64,000 nt of DNA from DASUPK01 sp963819715 (lineage in GTDB: Bacteria; Actinomycetota; Thermoleophilia; Solirubrobacterales; 70-9), in the NCBI GenBank assembly GCA_963819715.1, contig CAWFXE010000007.1, positions 1-64,000 of the forward strand, read 5' to 3'. The notes beneath the pieces were generated by a model. That model did no database searches and was not told where the DNA came from. It saw only the letters and a list, made by a program, of their open reading frames with translations. Both the position numbers and the translations under genes were made by a program. Below, in pieces: positions 63,154 through 64,000 of this stretch. How positions within the stretch are numbered: position 1 is the stretch's first letter; the number at the start of each line of letters is the position of its first letter.

Positions 63154-64000
63154 CTAGGCCGCGCGCGTCACGGCACCGAAGAGCGCATCGATCTCCGCGT
63201 CGAGTCCGGCGGAGCGGCGGACGCGATAGTCGCGGCCAAAGCGAAGTTCCCTGGGTCCATCGCGCGTCTCCATCTCCAGAATCACGTCCGCCTCGCCGGG
63301 GAAGTGGCCGAGGATCACCTTCAGCTCCTCGATCACCGAGGTGCCGAAGGCGCCGGCGTCGATGTTGATCCGGAGGGGCCCCGTGTCCCGGGCGGCCCGG
63401 GCCTTGGCGACCTCATCCTCGGTCGGCTGGAACAGCTCGACCTCCTGCGCGACGAGCTTGGTCTCGCCCCGGCCCTTGTGATCGAGCCTTCCCTTGACGA
63501 TGACGATCGCGTCCGCCGCGAGAAACTCGTGCGATGCCTCGTAGGCCTTGCCCATCACCAGCATCTCAACCTGACCCTCGACGTCGTCGAGCGTGGCAAA
63601 CGCCATCTTCGAGCCGTTTTTCGATGTGTGCCGCTTGAACTCGGTGACGATGCCCCCGACCGTCACCCAGGAGCCGTCCTGCCGCTCGGCGAGGCTCGAG
63701 AGCGAGCAGTCGACCCGGGCTCGCAGCGCATCCTTCACCTCGGCGAGCGGATGCGAGGAGAGGAAGGTTCCGAGCGTCTCCTTCTCGAGCCGGAGCAGCT
63801 CGCGCTGGTCGAATTCCTCGGCCCGGATCGGCGCGTGGTGCTGCCGGGAGGGACCGGACTCCTCAGCAGCACCCCCGAGGTCGAAGATCGAGGACTGGCC
63901 GAGCCGGCTGTCCTCCTGGGCCTTCTGGCCGAAGGCCGTGGCGGCTGGAAGCGCCTCCAGCATCCCCTTGCGCGAGGCGCCGGTCGAGTCGAAGGCTCCG
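63154..64000 (-). CDS. dnaE: DNA polymerase III alpha subunit, C-terminal part
   Basis: The frame runs off the right edge, so only the last 280 residues or so are present. GAFDSTGASRKGMLEALPAA and AFGQKAQEDSRLGQSSIFDL come from the end of the tandem HhH region. RLEKETLGTFLSSHPLAEV and VTVGGIVTEFKRHTSKNGSK, with MAFATLDDVEGQVEMLVMG, form the OB fold, followed by the C-terminal tail. This order is the DnaE1 (replicative) type. Direction is minus; the 5' end lies beyond 64000. Confidence 0.93.
   Translation of the reverse strand, partial: GAFDSTGASRKGMLEALPAATAFGQKAQEDSRLGQSSIFDLGGAAEESGPSRQHHAPIRAEEFDQRELLRLEKETLGTFLSSHPLAEVKDALRARVDCSLSSLAERQDGSWVTVGGIVTEFKRHTSKNGSKMAFATLDDVEGQVEMLVMGKAYEASHEFLAADAIVIVKGRLDHKGRGETKLVAQEVELFQPTEDEVAKARAARDTGPLRINIDAGAFGTSVIEELKVILGHFPGEADVILEMETRDGPRELRFGRDYRVRRSAGLDAEIDALFGAVTRAA

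Overview
The window is a high-GC stretch of about two-thirds G+C, densely packed with core metabolic genes. There are no transposases, phage genes, CRISPR arrays or tRNAs that I can see. The gene content suggests a Gram-positive actinobacterium, most likely a deep-branching Thermoleophilia/Solirubrobacterales-type lineage: actinobacterial-type serC, a deazaflavin (F420)-type nitroreductase family protein, menaquinone synthesis, GatCAB, a class A PBP with low-complexity tails, and many GTG starts and leaderless-looking promoters. The lineage is an inference, since no rRNA gene lies inside the window.

Layout. 1-376: an rRNA-type leader on the minus strand whose 16S gene would lie off the left edge, preceded by a strong sigma70-like promoter and a compact structured RNA ending in an intrinsic terminator. 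0.4-9.4 kb: tyrS, a class A PBP, mpg-argH, a DegT aminotransferase and cimA. 9.5-18.6 kb: branched-chain amino acid block (ilvE, leuB, a Tam-like methyltransferase, leuD, leuC, an XRE-cupin regulator, then leuA with a leucine-codon leader peptide), interrupted by a REC-PAS-HD-GYP protein. 18.6-26.6 kb: transporters, membrane and secreted proteins, an MDR oxidoreductase and serA-serC. 26.6-37.7 kb: menaquinone genes (menE, menB, menA, menC, menD, menF) interleaved with ilvC and ilvBN, plus a SET-domain protein. 37.9-49.7 kb: UDP-sulfoquinovose synthase, a family 2 glycosyltransferase, a sulfatase, the gatC-gatA-zincin-gatB operon and a GMC oxidoreductase. 49.7-56.2 kb: four related small membrane proteins, folD, uvrD and two paralogous lipoproteins. 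56.2-64 kb: cysE, cysK and a CymR-like regulator, an HDOD-LuxR regulator, gltX, nfo and the 3' part of dnaE.

Together the genes supply nearly all of Ile/Val/Leu synthesis (ilvD is not here; cimA gives a threonine-independent route to isoleucine), the first and third serine steps, cysteine from serine, and menaquinone from chorismate through prenylation.

The main regulatory find is upstream of leuA. A 19-codon leader carries five consecutive Leu codons, and that codon run is perfectly complementary over 11 nt to the leuA ribosome binding site. This is a ready-made translational attenuator. A second find is a minimal back-to-back promoter between menE and menB whose two -10 boxes overlap.

Caution: from about 39.5 to 51.3 kb nearly every gene, including gatB and gatA, needs frame changes to be read. 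Genes on either side are clean apart from one shift in tyrS. I read this as poor consensus sequence rather than gene decay.
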